Below are positions 1 to 9,317 of a DNA stretch of 64,000 bases, piece after piece. The notes under the pieces were generated by a model that was given only the letters and a program-made list of their open reading frames with translations, did not search any database and had not been told where the DNA came from. Position 1 is the first letter of the stretch. Every line of letters starts with the position of its first letter. Position numbers and translations under genes: made by a program. The stretch covers positions 915,439-979,438 of the forward strand of contig NZ_OZ026458.1 of assembly GCF_964019625.1 (NCBI RefSeq), given 5' to 3'. Origin of the DNA: Spiroplasma endosymbiont of Diplazon laetatorius (GTDB taxonomy: Bacteria; Bacillota_I; Bacilli_A; Mycoplasmatales; Mycoplasmataceae).

Positions 1-51
1 TATTATTAAAGCAAATGTAATAAAAATAATTAAACCAATTGCTACACTCAT
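1..51 (-). CDS. Plectroviral small hydrophobic protein, partial (runs off left edge)
   Basis: An open frame starts with ATG at 51 and runs off the left edge after 17 codons. The visible residues (MSVAIGLIIF, then ITFALII) are almost all hydrophobic, so this is the start of a membrane segment. A Shine-Dalgarno (AAAGGA) lies inside the end of the preceding gene. Filamentous plectroviruses of Spiroplasma carry several small membrane proteins in this kind of tight array, and that is the likely identity by context. Only the N-terminus is visible. Confidence 0.45.
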   Translation of the reverse strand, partial: MSVAIGLIIFITFALII

Positions 52-57
52 TTTTAT

Positions 58-95
58 TCAAGTCCTTTCATTTTATTCAAGTCCTTTCATTTTAT
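58..95. repeat. 19-bp tandem duplication
   Basis: The unit TCAAGTCCTTTCATTTTAT occurs twice back to back (58-76 and 77-95) without mismatch. On the minus strand each copy carries ATG, AAAGGA and TGAATAA, so the duplication copies a start codon and a Shine-Dalgarno. The upstream copy codes the last residues of the 47-aa ORF. The downstream copy supplies the ribosome binding site of the next ORF. Confidence 0.85.
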
Positions 96-216
96 TTAAT
101 TCAATTTTATTTTGTAAATCTAAAGCTTCTGTTAATTTTAATAAACGATATAACAATTTACAAAAATCACATTTTAATTCATAAATTGCATATTCTTTAT
201 CACAAGTACAACCCAT
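73..216 (-). CDS. Small plectroviral protein, 47 aa
   Basis: ATG at 216 is preceded by a strong Shine-Dalgarno (GGAGGT). The product is 47 residues with four Cys in the first 19 positions (MGCTC, then C16 and C19) followed by a Leu/Lys-rich helix. The start lies two bases after the stop of the gene upstream, so the two are translationally coupled. The cysteine spacing could bind metal, but I recognise no family. Assignment to a plectrovirus rests on the neighbouring replication gene and the compact array. Confidence 0.5.
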   Translation of the reverse strand: MGCTCDKEYAIYELKCDFCKLLYRLLKLTEALDLQNKIELNKMKGLE

Positions 217-218
217 AG

Positions 219-494
219 CTATACCTCCATTTTTTTATTTAATTCATTAATAAATTGATTAACATGTTTAATAATATCTTTAAAGTTACTAATAGAACTA
301 TAATCAATTTTTAATAAATGGTTTTTAGCTAATTCCTTTGCCTGTGGTCTTAAAACTATATTAGGTATATTTATTAAACTAGGTTGAGTAAATACCATAA
401 ATTTTAATATTGTTTTAATTCACTGCTTAAAAATAGCTTCTTTTTTTAGTTTTTTGTAATATTTATTAAATAATATTAAATTACTATTTTTCAT
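219..494 (-). CDS. Plectroviral hypothetical protein, 91 aa
   Basis: This ORF begins at ATG 494 and ends at TAG 219, with one in-frame TGA read as Trp (residue 25). The product is basic and helical (MKNSNLILFNKYYKKLKKEA at the start) with a hydrophobic stretch around residues 26-45. It follows the 90-aa gene by five bases and precedes the 47-aa gene by two, which is typical phage packing. I recognise no domain. Context suggests a plectrovirus structural or accessory protein. Confidence 0.5.
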
Positions 495-499
495 AGATT

Positions 500-772
500 T
501 TAATTAAGTTTATTATTTGGAATAAGTGTGATATCTCTTACTTTTTTTCCATCATAAGAAATAATATGATCTATAATATCCATATTTTTTGCTTTAGATA
601 AAGTTTGATAATCCTCTGGTTGACTTGATTCACCAACTCAAAAAGGTCTAATATCAGGTGTAATATTACCTTTATCTAAACGAATAATTTTACCTGAATA
701 ACCTTTCATAACTTCTTTTTTATCTGTTTCAAAGCTTGCTTCTTTAATTTCTAATATTTGTGAACGATACAT
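500..772 (-). CDS. Plectroviral hypothetical protein, 90 aa
   Basis: ATG at 772 follows a good Shine-Dalgarno (AAGGAGAA). The 90-residue soluble, charged product contains one TGA-coded Trp near residue 45. It is the first gene of the small-ORF array after the 323-bp non-coding region next to the replication gene. I see no membrane segment or known motif. It may be a plectrovirus single-strand binding or morphogenesis protein, but this is only inference from position. Confidence 0.5.
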
Positions 773-851
773 ATAATTCTCCTTGTTTAAAGTCTTATAG
801 ACTGATAACCAAAGATTTCCCTATTTAAAATTTTTTAACTATTTTAAAATT

Positions 852-859
852 TTAGGCGG
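852..859 (+). repeat. TTAGGCGG loop motif, copy 1
   Basis: TTAGGCGG followed by AAAT and preceded by ATTT gives a short stem with the G-rich motif on the 3' side of the loop. It is G/C-rich against a very AT-rich background and recurs twice more nearby (967-974 and 2096-2103). I noticed no other copy in the window. Confidence 0.7.
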
Positions 860-966
860 AAATCAAAATATTTTGATTTAATTTTAAAGCACTTAAAATA
901 CCTTAAAATTACATTTATTATATTTTTTTTTTTTTTTTGCAATAATTTATAAGTGAAATATTTATT

Positions 967-974
967 TTAGGCGG
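967..974 (+). repeat. TTAGGCGG loop motif, copy 2
   Basis: This second copy is flanked by AAATATTT on both sides. AAATATTT is self-complementary, so the flanks pair as an 8-bp stem around a loop ending in TTAGGCGGT. The placement of the motif at the 3' side of the loop matches the other two copies. Confidence 0.7.
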
Positions 975-989
975 TAAATATTTCATACT

Positions 990-1017
990 AAAGTACCTTT
1001 ATAGGTGCTTTTTTTTC
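990..1017 (+). terminator. Rho-independent terminator, plus strand
   Basis: AAAGTACC and GGTGCTTT pair with one T-G wobble around a six-base loop and are followed by a T run. No plus-strand gene is visible upstream in the window. It may limit read-through or act as a structured element of the phage intergenic region. Confidence 0.6.
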
Positions 1018-1095
1018 TTTTTTATCTGTTCCTTGATATTAACTAATAACTAATTGTTTATTAATAACGGCAAATGGCGCTAAAACGCTGGGTAA

Positions 1096-2037
1096 CTAAT
1101 TTATAACTAAACCTTTTTTATTTAAAATAATATCTTGTTCATGTTCTTTAATTTTTTCCCTACCTTTTTTCATTCAATATAAATATTTATCAGGTAAATA
1201 AGTGGCATAACCATCAATGATAGCTTGTCTCATTTTTATAGCTATATGAATGTATGGATCTAAATCAACTTCAAAATCAAAAATTTTTAATCTATCACAA
1301 ACCAAACCAAACAAAAAATCACATTTACTACTTAATTTAAATGTATATAAATTTTCAGTTTTAATCATAAATTGAGTTAAATCATTAGGATTAATATTTA
1401 ATACTCCAATTTTAGTTTTAGGATTAGAACAATTACTACTAAAATGATAAGACTTAATATTTAAATCATATTTATTTAAATCTTTTGAATCCAATTTATT
1501 TACTTTGCTCATATACTTAGATAGGTATTTAACTACTTTTTTTCTTCCTGTTGTTCCACCTTTTACTTTAACGTTTCAATTAATACCATGAGGTCAATAA
1601 GTAAGAATTATAGAGTTGGGAATATATACGTTTAATATTATGTGGAAGTGAACTGCTCCACGTTTTTGATATTCATATATAGATACATATTTTAATTCTT
1701 GGTTTTTACGAAATTTAGAACGTTTTTCACTATAAAATCAATATTTTAGTTTTTTAAAGAATAGCTGTAAGTCATATTTAGCTTGTTTAATATCTTGCAT
1801 ATTTGCTGCATATGTGAGAGTAAGAAATGATAGTGTTTTTTGGTTATAAAAGTTATGAAATGACTTTCTAATAAATCTACCTTTACTTCTAATTTTACTA
1901 TTATTTAATTTTTCTTTATTTTCTCCAGTATTTTTAACACCATCTTTATTACGCAAATTACTCTCATAACTACTTAAAGGCAATATACTAGTCCTTACCA
2001 TATCTCCATAATAAGTCTTTGAACAATAATACTCCAT
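1096..2037 (-). CDS. rep: Plectrovirus replication initiator (HUH rolling-circle Rep)
   Basis: This 313-aa protein is read through three or more TGA (Trp) codons. It shows the three motifs of HUH rolling-circle initiators: FLTLTY at residues 71-76, the metal-binding HFH at 130-132 inside GAVHFHII, and the two-tyrosine motif KYLSKY at 170-175. Such enzymes nick the origin of single-stranded DNA phages and attach to the 5' end through Tyr. The ATG at 2037 was chosen for its preceding AGAAG and because upstream residues are not Rep-like. It appears intact, with no frameshift, and is flanked by TTAGGCGG hairpins that could be its substrate. Family: plectrovirus SpV1/SVTS2-type replication protein. 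Confidence 0.85.
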
Positions 2038-2095
2038 AAATAAACTTCTTTTAAAGAGTTTCCTTACACTAAAAAAACAAAAAATAAGTTTTAAA

Positions 2096-2103
2096 TTAGG
2101 CGG
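2096..2103 (+). repeat. TTAGGCGG loop motif, copy 3 (upstream of rep)
   Basis: This third copy lies about 60 bases upstream of the rep start. AAGTTT and AAACTT form the flanking stem and the motif closes the 3' side of the loop, as in copies 1 and 2. Confidence 0.7.
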
Positions 2104-2194
2104 AAACTTAATTTTTAATATAATAAATTTTATCAAATTTTTTCTTTGTCGTGTTGTGTTATTTTATCAAGAATATAATATCACTTTTTTGTAT

Positions 2195-2782
2195 TTAGTT
2201 TAAAACAAAGGTCATATTACATATTTTATTTTTACATTTTCCATAAATAACTAATTTTAGTGTTTCAGCATTTTTATCATAAGTCATAAAGCTTTTGACC
2301 ATTCCGTGTCCACTTGGACATCTAAGTCTTCTATTTACTAACTTAGAATTTAAACTATAGAAATAAGATCTCATTGTGTATATATAATAAGTCTCTTTTT
2401 TAAGTCTCATATTTTGATCTTCTATTTCATCTAAAACAATAAATCTTAAATCATTTATATCTTTTATTTTCTTTCTCATTTTTGAGTAAAGTCTTTCTTT
2501 ACCACCTAAAAAACCATTTATGTGTTGTCTAAATCTTTCAAAAACATTTGTAGATTCTCCTACATAACAAAAATTAAGCTTATCATCTGAAATAGAATAT
2601 ATTAAATAGGTCCCTGGAACTTTATCACTTATTTGTTTAACATCACTGACATTTAAAGAAGTTCTAGTTTTAAGAAACTTATTAATTCTGTGTAACAAAT
2701 AATCTTCAGATAATGATTTAACTTTAGGATCTCTTGAGTTTTTAATTTTATATACTAATTTGTATTGTGTTTGTAAGTCCAT
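2195..2782 (-). CDS. GIY-YIG nuclease with C-terminal zinc-finger-like tail
   Basis: The 195-aa product has the GIY-YIG signature: GTYLIY at 57-62 and CYVGES at 72-77, a following Arg-rich helix (FERFRQH, 81-87), the expected catalytic Glu at 130 (KKETYY) and Asn at 145. These nucleases cut DNA with a metal at the Glu. The tail carries CPSGH (155-159) and CKNKIC (183-188), which looks like a zinc ribbon for DNA binding. No Trp codon is present. It lies between rep and the tuf terminator on the same strand. It may be a homing-type or phage-associated endonuclease, or a host gene adjoining the insertion. Confidence 0.75.
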   Translation of the reverse strand: MDLQTQYKLVYKIKNSRDPKVKSLSEDYLLHRINKFLKTRTSLNVSDVKQISDKVPGTYLIYSISDDKLNFCYVGESTNVFERFRQHINGFLGGKERLYSKMRKKIKDINDLRFIVLDEIEDQNMRLKKETYYIYTMRSYFYSLNSKLVNRRLRCPSGHGMVKSFMTYDKNAETLKLVIYGKCKNKICNMTFVLN

Positions 2783-2819
2783 GTTATTTTACCTTTATGT
2801 AAATATTATAAATCAAAAT

Positions 2820-2842
2820 AAAAAAATTCCCAAAAGGGAACT
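2820..2842 (-). terminator. Terminator of tuf
   Basis: Read on the minus strand, TTCCC-TTTT-GGGAA is followed by seven T. It lies just after the tuf stop and marks the boundary to the plectroviral segment. Confidence 0.85.
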
Positions 2843-2860
2843 TTATTATATATTGTTTAA

Positions 2861-4048
2861 TTATTCAACGATTGAAACAACTGTTCCAGCACCGATAGTT
2901 CTTCCACCTTCACGGATTGAGAATTTTGTACCTTGTTCAACAGCGATTGGTTTGATTAATTCAACAACTAATTCAACGTTATCTCCAGGCATAACCATGT
3001 CTGTTCCACTTGGTAAGTGAACTTCTCCAGTAACGTCTGTAGTTCTAAAGTAGAATTGAGGACGGTATTTGTTGAAGAATGGTTTGTGTCTTCCACCTTC
3101 TTCTTGTGTTAAAGCATAAACTGATGCGTTTAGTTTTGTATGAGGTTTAATTGTTCCTGGTTTTGCAAGAACTTGTCCACGCTCGATACCTTCTCTATCA
3201 ACACCTCTTAATAGTGCTCCAACGTTGTCTCCAGCTTCAGCGAAGTCTAGTAATTTTCTAAACATTTCTAATCCTGTAACAACAACTTTTTTACTTTCTT
3301 CTTCAAGTCCAACGATTTCAACTTCGTCGTTAACTTTGATTACTCCACGTTCAACTCTACCAGTTGCAACTGTTCCACGTCCTGTAATTGTAAATACGTC
3401 TTCTACAGGCATTAGGAAAGTTTTATCTGTATCACGAGTTGGAGTTGGGATGTATTCGTCAACTGATTTCATTAGTTCTTCAACTTGTGCTACTCATTTA
3501 GCATCACCATTTAAAGCTCCTAAAGCAGATCCACGAACAACTGGTGCTCCGTCTCCGTCAAAGTCATAAGCTGATAATAAATCTCTAACTTCCATTTCAA
3601 CTAAGTCGATTAACTCTTCGTCATCAACCATGTCACATTTGTTTAAGAAAACAACGATAGCTGGTACTCCAACTTGTCTTGATAATAAGATGTGTTCTCT
3701 TGTTTGTGGCATTGGCCCATCAGTTGCAGCAACAACTAGGATTCCACCATCCATTTGTGCAGCTCCTGTGATCATGTTTTTAACATAATCGGCATGTCCA
3801 GGACAGTCTACGTGTGCGTAGTGTCTGTTTTCTGTTTTATATTCAACGTGAGAAGTATTAATTGTAATACCTCTTTCTCTTTCTTCTGGTGCATTATCAA
3901 TATTTGCGTAATCTTTGAATTCTGCTCCACCTTTTTCTGCTAATACTTTTGTAATTGCAGCTGTTAAAGTAGTTTTACCGTGGTCAACGTGTCCGATTGT
4001 TCCAATGTTAACGTGAGGTAAACTACGGTCAAATGCTTCTTTTGCCAT
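2861..4048 (-). CDS. tuf: Elongation factor Tu
   Basis: This GTPase delivers aminoacyl-tRNA to the ribosome. The full-length 395-aa product has the G1 loop GHVDHGKTT at residues 19-27, DCPGH (G3) and NKCD (G4), followed by the two beta-barrel domains ending in [11 protein letters not shown] single in-frame TGA just upstream of position 3494 encodes Trp. The start at 4048 fits the MAKEAFDR N-terminus. It follows fusA by 114 bp and ends in its own terminator, so it can be expressed with or apart from the str operon. Confidence 0.97.
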
Positions 4049-4162
4049 GTTTTTTCATTCCTTCCATTTGGTTCTTATTTATTTTATTGTGACCAAGTGT
4101 CCTAATAATTATAAATAGATTTTCTTTAAAGTACAATACTTTTTTAATTTGATGAGTAGGTA

Positions 4163-6232
4163 TTATTTACCTTGTTTTTTAATAATTTCTTCAGCAATGT
4201 TTTTTGGTGCTTCATTATAGTGACTGAAAATCATTGTATAGTTTCCACGTCCTTGAGTAAATGAACGCAACTCTGTTGCATAACCAAACATTTCTGATAA
4301 AGGAACTTTAGACTTAATAGTTTGTGCGTTCCCTCTTTGTTCCGATCCTTCGATTAGACCACGTTTTGATGAAATGTTACCCATTACATCCCCGTAGTAT
4401 TCATCTGGTACAGTAACTTCAACTGACATAATTGGCTCTAAAAGAACTGGGCTAACTTTTTTAGCAGCTTCTTTTAATGCCATTGATGCAGCAATTTTAT
4501 ATGCCATCTCGTTTGAGTCGACATCGTGGTATGATCCATCAACGATTGTTGCTTTAACGTCTATCATTGGGAATCCAGCGATAACCCCGTTTTGTAAGGC
4601 ATTTTCAAGCCCAACTCTAGCAGCATTGATGTATTCTTTTGAAATTTTACCACCAACGATTTTATCAACTCACTCAAACCCTTTGTCATGGTTTGGTTCG
4701 AATTCAATCACAACGTGACCATATTGTCCACGTCCTCCTGATTGTTTAACATATTTACCTTCAACTTTTGCTGAACCTTTAATTGTTTCACGGTATGAAA
4801 CTTGAGGTGCTCCAACGTTTGTTTCAACTTTGAATTCTCTTTTTAGACGGTCAACAATAATGTCTAAGTGTAATTCACCCATTCCGGCGATAATTGTTTG
4901 TCCAGTTTCTTCATCTGTATAAGTTCTGAAAGTTGGATCTTCTTCTGATAATTTGTTTAATGATAACCCTAGTTTTTCTTGGTCAGCTTTAGTTTTTGGT
5001 TCTAATGCTAAGTGGATAACTGGTTCTGGGAATACCATTGATTCTAAGATAATTTCGTTTTTTTCATCTGTAAGAGTATCTCCAGTTGTTGTATCTTTTA
5101 ATCCAACAGCTGCTGCGATATCTCCAGCATAAACTTCTTCGATTTCTTCACGGTTGTTGGCGTGCATTTTTAATAAACGTCCAACACGTTCTTTTTTATC
5201 TTTTGTTGCGTTTAATACGTAACTTCCTTTTGTTAATACTCCTGAGTAAACTCTGAAGAATGTTAATTTACCAACAAATGGGTCAGTCATAATTTTAAAT
5301 GCTAAAGCAGCGAATGGTGCATTGTCTGCAGCAGGTCTTTCTGCTTCACTTCCATCAGGTAATATTCCTTTAATAGCAGGTACGTCTAATGGTGAAGGTA
5401 AGTAAGCAACAACAGCGTCTAATAATAATTTAACACCTTTGTTTTTAAATGCTGATCCAGCTAATACTGGGAAAAATTCAGCAGAGATTACTCCCTTACG
5501 AATTGCTGATTTTAATTCTGGGATTGTGATTTCTCCACCATCTAAGAATTTCATCATTAATTCTTCGTCATATTCAACAGCCATTTCAACTAATTGCGCT
5601 CTTAATTCTTCTGCTGTATCTTTTAAATCAGCAGGAATTTCGATTTCTTTTGCAATTTCGTCAGCAGCTCCGTCAAATCCTCATGCTTTCATTTCAACTA
5701 AATCAATGATTCCGCTGAATTGATCTTCTGCTCCAATTGGTAATTGAATAGGTGCAGCTTTTGCTCCTAATCTATCTCCGATTGTTTTTACTGAGTATAA
5801 AAAGTCAGCTCCTGTTTTATCCATTTTGTTAACAAAAACTACTCTTGGTACTCTATATGTTGTTGCTTGTCTTCAAACAGTTTCAGTTTGAGGTTCAACC
5901 CCACTTTGACCGTCTAATACAGCTACAGCTCCATCAAGAACTCTTAATGATCTTTCAACTTCAACTGTGAAGTCCACGTGACCAGGAGTATCAATGATGT
6001 TAAATCTGTGGTCTGCTCAGAATGCTGTTGTTGCAGCAGAAGTAATTGTAATACCACGTTCTTGTTCTTGTGCCATTCAGTCCATTTGTGATTCACCTTC
6101 GTGAGTTTCACCAATTTTGTGAATTTTACCTGTGTGGAATAAAATACGTTCTGTTGTAGTAGTTTTACCAGCATCGATGTGAGCCATAATACCAAAGTTA
6201 CGAGTCATATCTAAACTATATTCTCTAGGCAT
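4163..6232 (-). CDS. fusA: Elongation factor G
   Basis: EF-G drives ribosomal translocation with GTP. The 689-aa product starts at ATG 6232 (MPREYSLDM) after an AAGGAG site and has the G1 loop [14 protein letters not shown], and the C-terminal domains ending in [10 protein letters not shown]. Several TGA codons encode conserved Trp, for example in the MDWM segment of the switch region. It follows rpsG closely, as in the standard str operon, and precedes tuf. Confidence 0.96.
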
Positions 6233-6255
6233 ATTCTTTTCTCCTTAATTTTCTA

Positions 6256-6723
<468 letters not shown>

Positions 6724-6774
6724 GGTTAGTTGCTCCTTTCTTTTTTAAATTGATAAAATGTGAATTACACTCTA

Positions 6775-7194
6775 TTATTTTTTCTCTTTAGGTCTTTTTG
6801 TTCCATATAGAGAACGAGATTGCATTCTTCCGTTAACTCCAGTTGTATCTAAAGTACCACGAATTATATGATAACGAACCCCGGGTAAGTCTTTTACCCT
6901 TCCCCCACGGATTAACACAACACTATGTTCTTGTAAGTTGTGTCCTTCTCCTGGAATATAAGCTGTTACCTCCATACCGTTAGTTAATCTAACCCTTGCA
7001 TACTTACGTAGCGCTGAGTTAGGTTTTTTAGGAGTCATAGTTGCAACCCTTGTACAAACACCTCTTTTTTGTGGTGCTGAAATTCTAGTAACTTTTTTTA
7101 ATAAAGTGTTAACTCCTCTATTTAAAGCTGGAGCTTTAGTTTTTCATGTTTTTGCTTTTCTTGGTTTTCTAACTAATTGATTAATTGTTGCCAT
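6775..7194 (-). CDS. rpsL: 30S ribosomal protein S12
   Basis: This decoding-site protein has 139 residues starting [12 protein letters not shown], with the conserved [10 protein letters not shown] and [17 protein letters not shown] loops where streptomycin-resistance mutations map in other bacteria. TGA encodes Trp near residue 17. The start at 7194 has an AGGAGG nine bases upstream. It is the first gene of the str operon. Confidence 0.96.
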
Positions 7195-7214
7195 TTTTAA
7201 GGTTCCTCCTTTCC

Positions 7215-7233
7215 ACAATACCGAGTGTATTGT
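7215..7233 (-). promoter_or_regulatory. Hairpin in the str operon 5' leader
   Basis: ACAATAC and GTATTGT form a perfect 7-bp stem with a five-base loop, immediately upstream of the rpsL Shine-Dalgarno (AGGAGG, about 7205-7211). It lies inside the predicted leader of roughly 48 nt. It could control translation or protect the 5' end. No T run follows, so it is not a terminator. Confidence 0.55.
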
Positions 7234-7248
7234 AATCACACAAAATAT

Positions 7249-7254
7249 ATTATA
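7249..7254 (-). promoter_or_regulatory. -10 box of the str operon
   Basis: On the minus strand TATAAT lies about 55 bases upstream of the rpsL start. No clear TTGACA is seen at the expected distance, which is common in AT-rich Mollicutes promoters. Confidence 0.5.
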
Positions 7255-7284
7255 TATGAAAATAAGGGATTTATAATATTATTT

Positions 7285-7313
7285 AATAAAAAAACAGATA
7301 TAAAACCTGTTTT
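7285..7313 (-). terminator. Terminator after the 252-aa gene
   Basis: On the minus strand AAAACAG and CTGTTTT pair around a nine-base loop and run into a T tract. It directly follows the stop codon at 7315. Confidence 0.75.
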
Positions 7314-7314
7314 A

Positions 7315-8073
7315 TTAGTTATATAAAGCTATATTTGGCATGATATTGTCAAATACTTGTTGGTTCATCATACCTTCCTGTAGAGGGTAAACCAGTATTA
7401 ATTCTAATAAATAAACCATTAAGTAGTAAGTGTTCATATATTCCATAAACATTTCAATTCTTTGATTTGAAAGATTATCTTCTTCTATAGCAGAAAGCCT
7501 TGTATATGTATTGTTATAATTTTGATTAAATTCTAATATATTTTCCATTAATCTTGCAAAAGCTGATTGTGCATCTTGTTCTGAAACTACTTTAAGGAAG
7601 TTGTTTAAAGGTTTAAATACTTCATGAGTATCTTCTTCTAATTTTAATTCCTTATATTTTTCTAGTAATTCATTTGTTTTTACCCCAAAAGCTTGTACTG
7701 CAGTTGCAACAATTATATCTATACTTCTAGAGTCATTAATAACTTGTTTTTCAATTTTTTCTTTTTCTAAATTTACATCAATTGAGATCAAGATTATTAT
7801 TGAATTTTGAAGTATAGACATTAAGTGATTAAGAATTATTAATCTATCAGAGTTTTCATCAATAGGCATTCAATCTCCAAAAGTCTTATCGAATTCTTGA
7901 CCAAATTTTTCAACTTCTTCTCTAGTTGAAAGTTGAGAGTTGTTTTTGATGAAATCTTCTATATTTGAAGGAACTTTAAATTCCTTTTCAATGTTTGTTT
8001 TTAAGTTTTCATAAACTGTATTTACTCTTTTGATAATTATTTTCTCGTAATTAATTGGTTTTATTGCTTTCAT
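7315..8073 (-). CDS. Hypothetical protein, 252 aa
   Basis: The gene starts MKAIKPINYEK at 8073 and reads through one TGA (Trp, residue 69) to 7315. The product is soluble, acidic and mainly helical, with a likely coiled segment near residues 110-140 and a hydrophobic C-terminal third (around YYLMVYLLELILVYPL). I recognise no family. It is divergent from the 377-aa plus-strand gene, with 83 bp between them that probably hold both promoters, and belongs to a block of lineage-specific genes. Confidence 0.7.
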
Positions 8074-8156
8074 AAAAAATCTCGTTTCTATTTTTTTATA
8101 TATAAGATAATCATACTACATTTGATATTATTATAAATAATAAGGGAGATATAAAT

Positions 8157-9290
8157 ATGGTATGAGGAGAATCAAATTCTAGAGACTTTCTTGACTGAGC
8201 CGATTTTTGTAGAAATAACGCAGTTAAAGAAAGAGGAATAAATACAGTAAATGGTCCGAACTTTGCATCAGATAAGAGTTCAGCACAGTACAAAACAGTT
8301 AAATCAACAATAATAAATACTATTCAAAATTATAAAAGTATAAGTGTTCAGCAACTTTATAATGTTTTGCCAACAGATGTAGTTGCAAACCCTACTTCAA
8401 AACACGTAATGCTTCAATTATATTTTGAAGATAATTTAAAAATACAAGGTCAAGCAAAAAATAACAACGATAGAGAATCTAATTTCGTACTTGTTTTTGT
8501 TAAAAAACCACAAACCCCGCAACCAGCACCAGTTAGACCATCCTCAAATCAACAAAGAGGTCAATCAAATATCGAAGAGTTAATAGATAATAACTGACAA
8601 GCAACTGGTAGAAAATTGAATTTTGACAAAATGGAGCGTGAGAATAGAAGTAATTTAAACATTAGTTTAAAAAGAGTTAATCCAGCAACCATAAATAGAC
8701 CTGCTGAAAAACCAAATATAGATGTTAGACAAACAATAAAAGATAAGCCAGAACCAACACCTATACCAAGAGCAGAACCTAAGAGAGAAATACCTCCAGA
8801 AATTCAATCAAATATAACATACATTCAAATCCCTAAACCTAAACCAGAAGTAATAAAAGAAGAAGTTATAGCCCCAGTTAAAATGAATCTTGAATTTAGA
8901 CCAACCCCCAACACTAAGGAAGTTGTTATTGAAGATAGAGTATTTTACGGTCTTACTGCCTTTGAACTTTATTACTTGGAAGCATTCTTAATAGATGCAG
9001 GCATAAAAGAGAAAGAACACCAAAGACAAGCAAAAATAACTAGAGACATTGTCAAGATTAGAGGAGATATAAAATATACTGAAGAAAAGCAAGACTCAAG
9101 CGGAATTAAAAAGATAATAGGTTTCTTGGGTTGCTTAACAATAATAGGTATTCCATTTGTTTTGGCGGCAAGCGGAAACAAAGTGAGAAAAAAAGCCAAT
9201 AAAACTTATAAAGATCAACTTAAATCTAGGGGTTACAAATCATTAAAAGAAGAGCTAAAAACTCTTCACCCAAAGATAATAGAGTTTTAA
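8157..9290 (+). CDS. Proline-rich protein with N-terminal winged-helix-like region and one membrane segment
   Basis: ATG at 8157 follows AAGGGAG. The 377-aa frame reads through several TGA codons. Residues 1-110 look like a small helical domain with a winged-helix flavour (an SVQQLYNVL helix, then a beta-type EDNLKIQG strand). Residues 115-255 are rich in Pro, Gln and charged residues and probably unstructured. A conserved-looking segment (VFYGLTAFELYYLEAFL) precedes a single hydrophobic helix near residue 330 (GFLGCLTIIGIPFVLAA) and a basic tail. It is the only plus-strand gene before 47.5 kb. No family recognised. It shares a bidirectional terminator with the convergent 64-aa gene. Confidence 0.7.
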
Positions 9291-9317
9291 AAAAAGAACC
9301 TTTCGGTTCTTTTTTTA
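9291..9317. terminator. Bidirectional terminator
   Basis: AAAAAGAACC-TTTC-GGTTCTTTTTTT is a strong hairpin with an A run on one side and a T run on the other. It serves the plus-strand 377-aa gene and the convergent minus-strand 64-aa gene, whose TAA lies inside it. Confidence 0.9.

Larger units (their letters stand above)
773..1095. other. Plectroviral intergenic region with hairpins
   Basis: This 323-bp gap holds no convincing gene. It contains two copies of TTAGGCGG (852-859 and 967-974), each at the 3' side of a loop closed by an A/T stem, a 20-bp palindromic stretch around 860-879 (AAATCAAAA and TTTTGATTT), a poly-T tract around 921-937 and a plus-strand terminator at 990-1017. Filamentous phages place their replication origins in such intergenic regions, so it is the best candidate origin of this element. 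Confidence 0.6.

Noticed and set aside
1080..1096. GC-rich GGCGC/CGCTG stretch as an attachment site
   Set aside because: Only a three-base-pair stem can form and no matching copy was seen elsewhere in the window.
5944..6195. Minus-strand frame inside fusA
   Set aside because: It lies in a different frame within the EF-G coding region, which shows the family motifs; the frame is a shadow.
8111..8293. Short minus-strand ORF opposite the 377-aa gene start
   Set aside because: It overlaps the 5' end of a longer plus-strand gene with a good ribosome site and has no recognisable features or spacing of its own.
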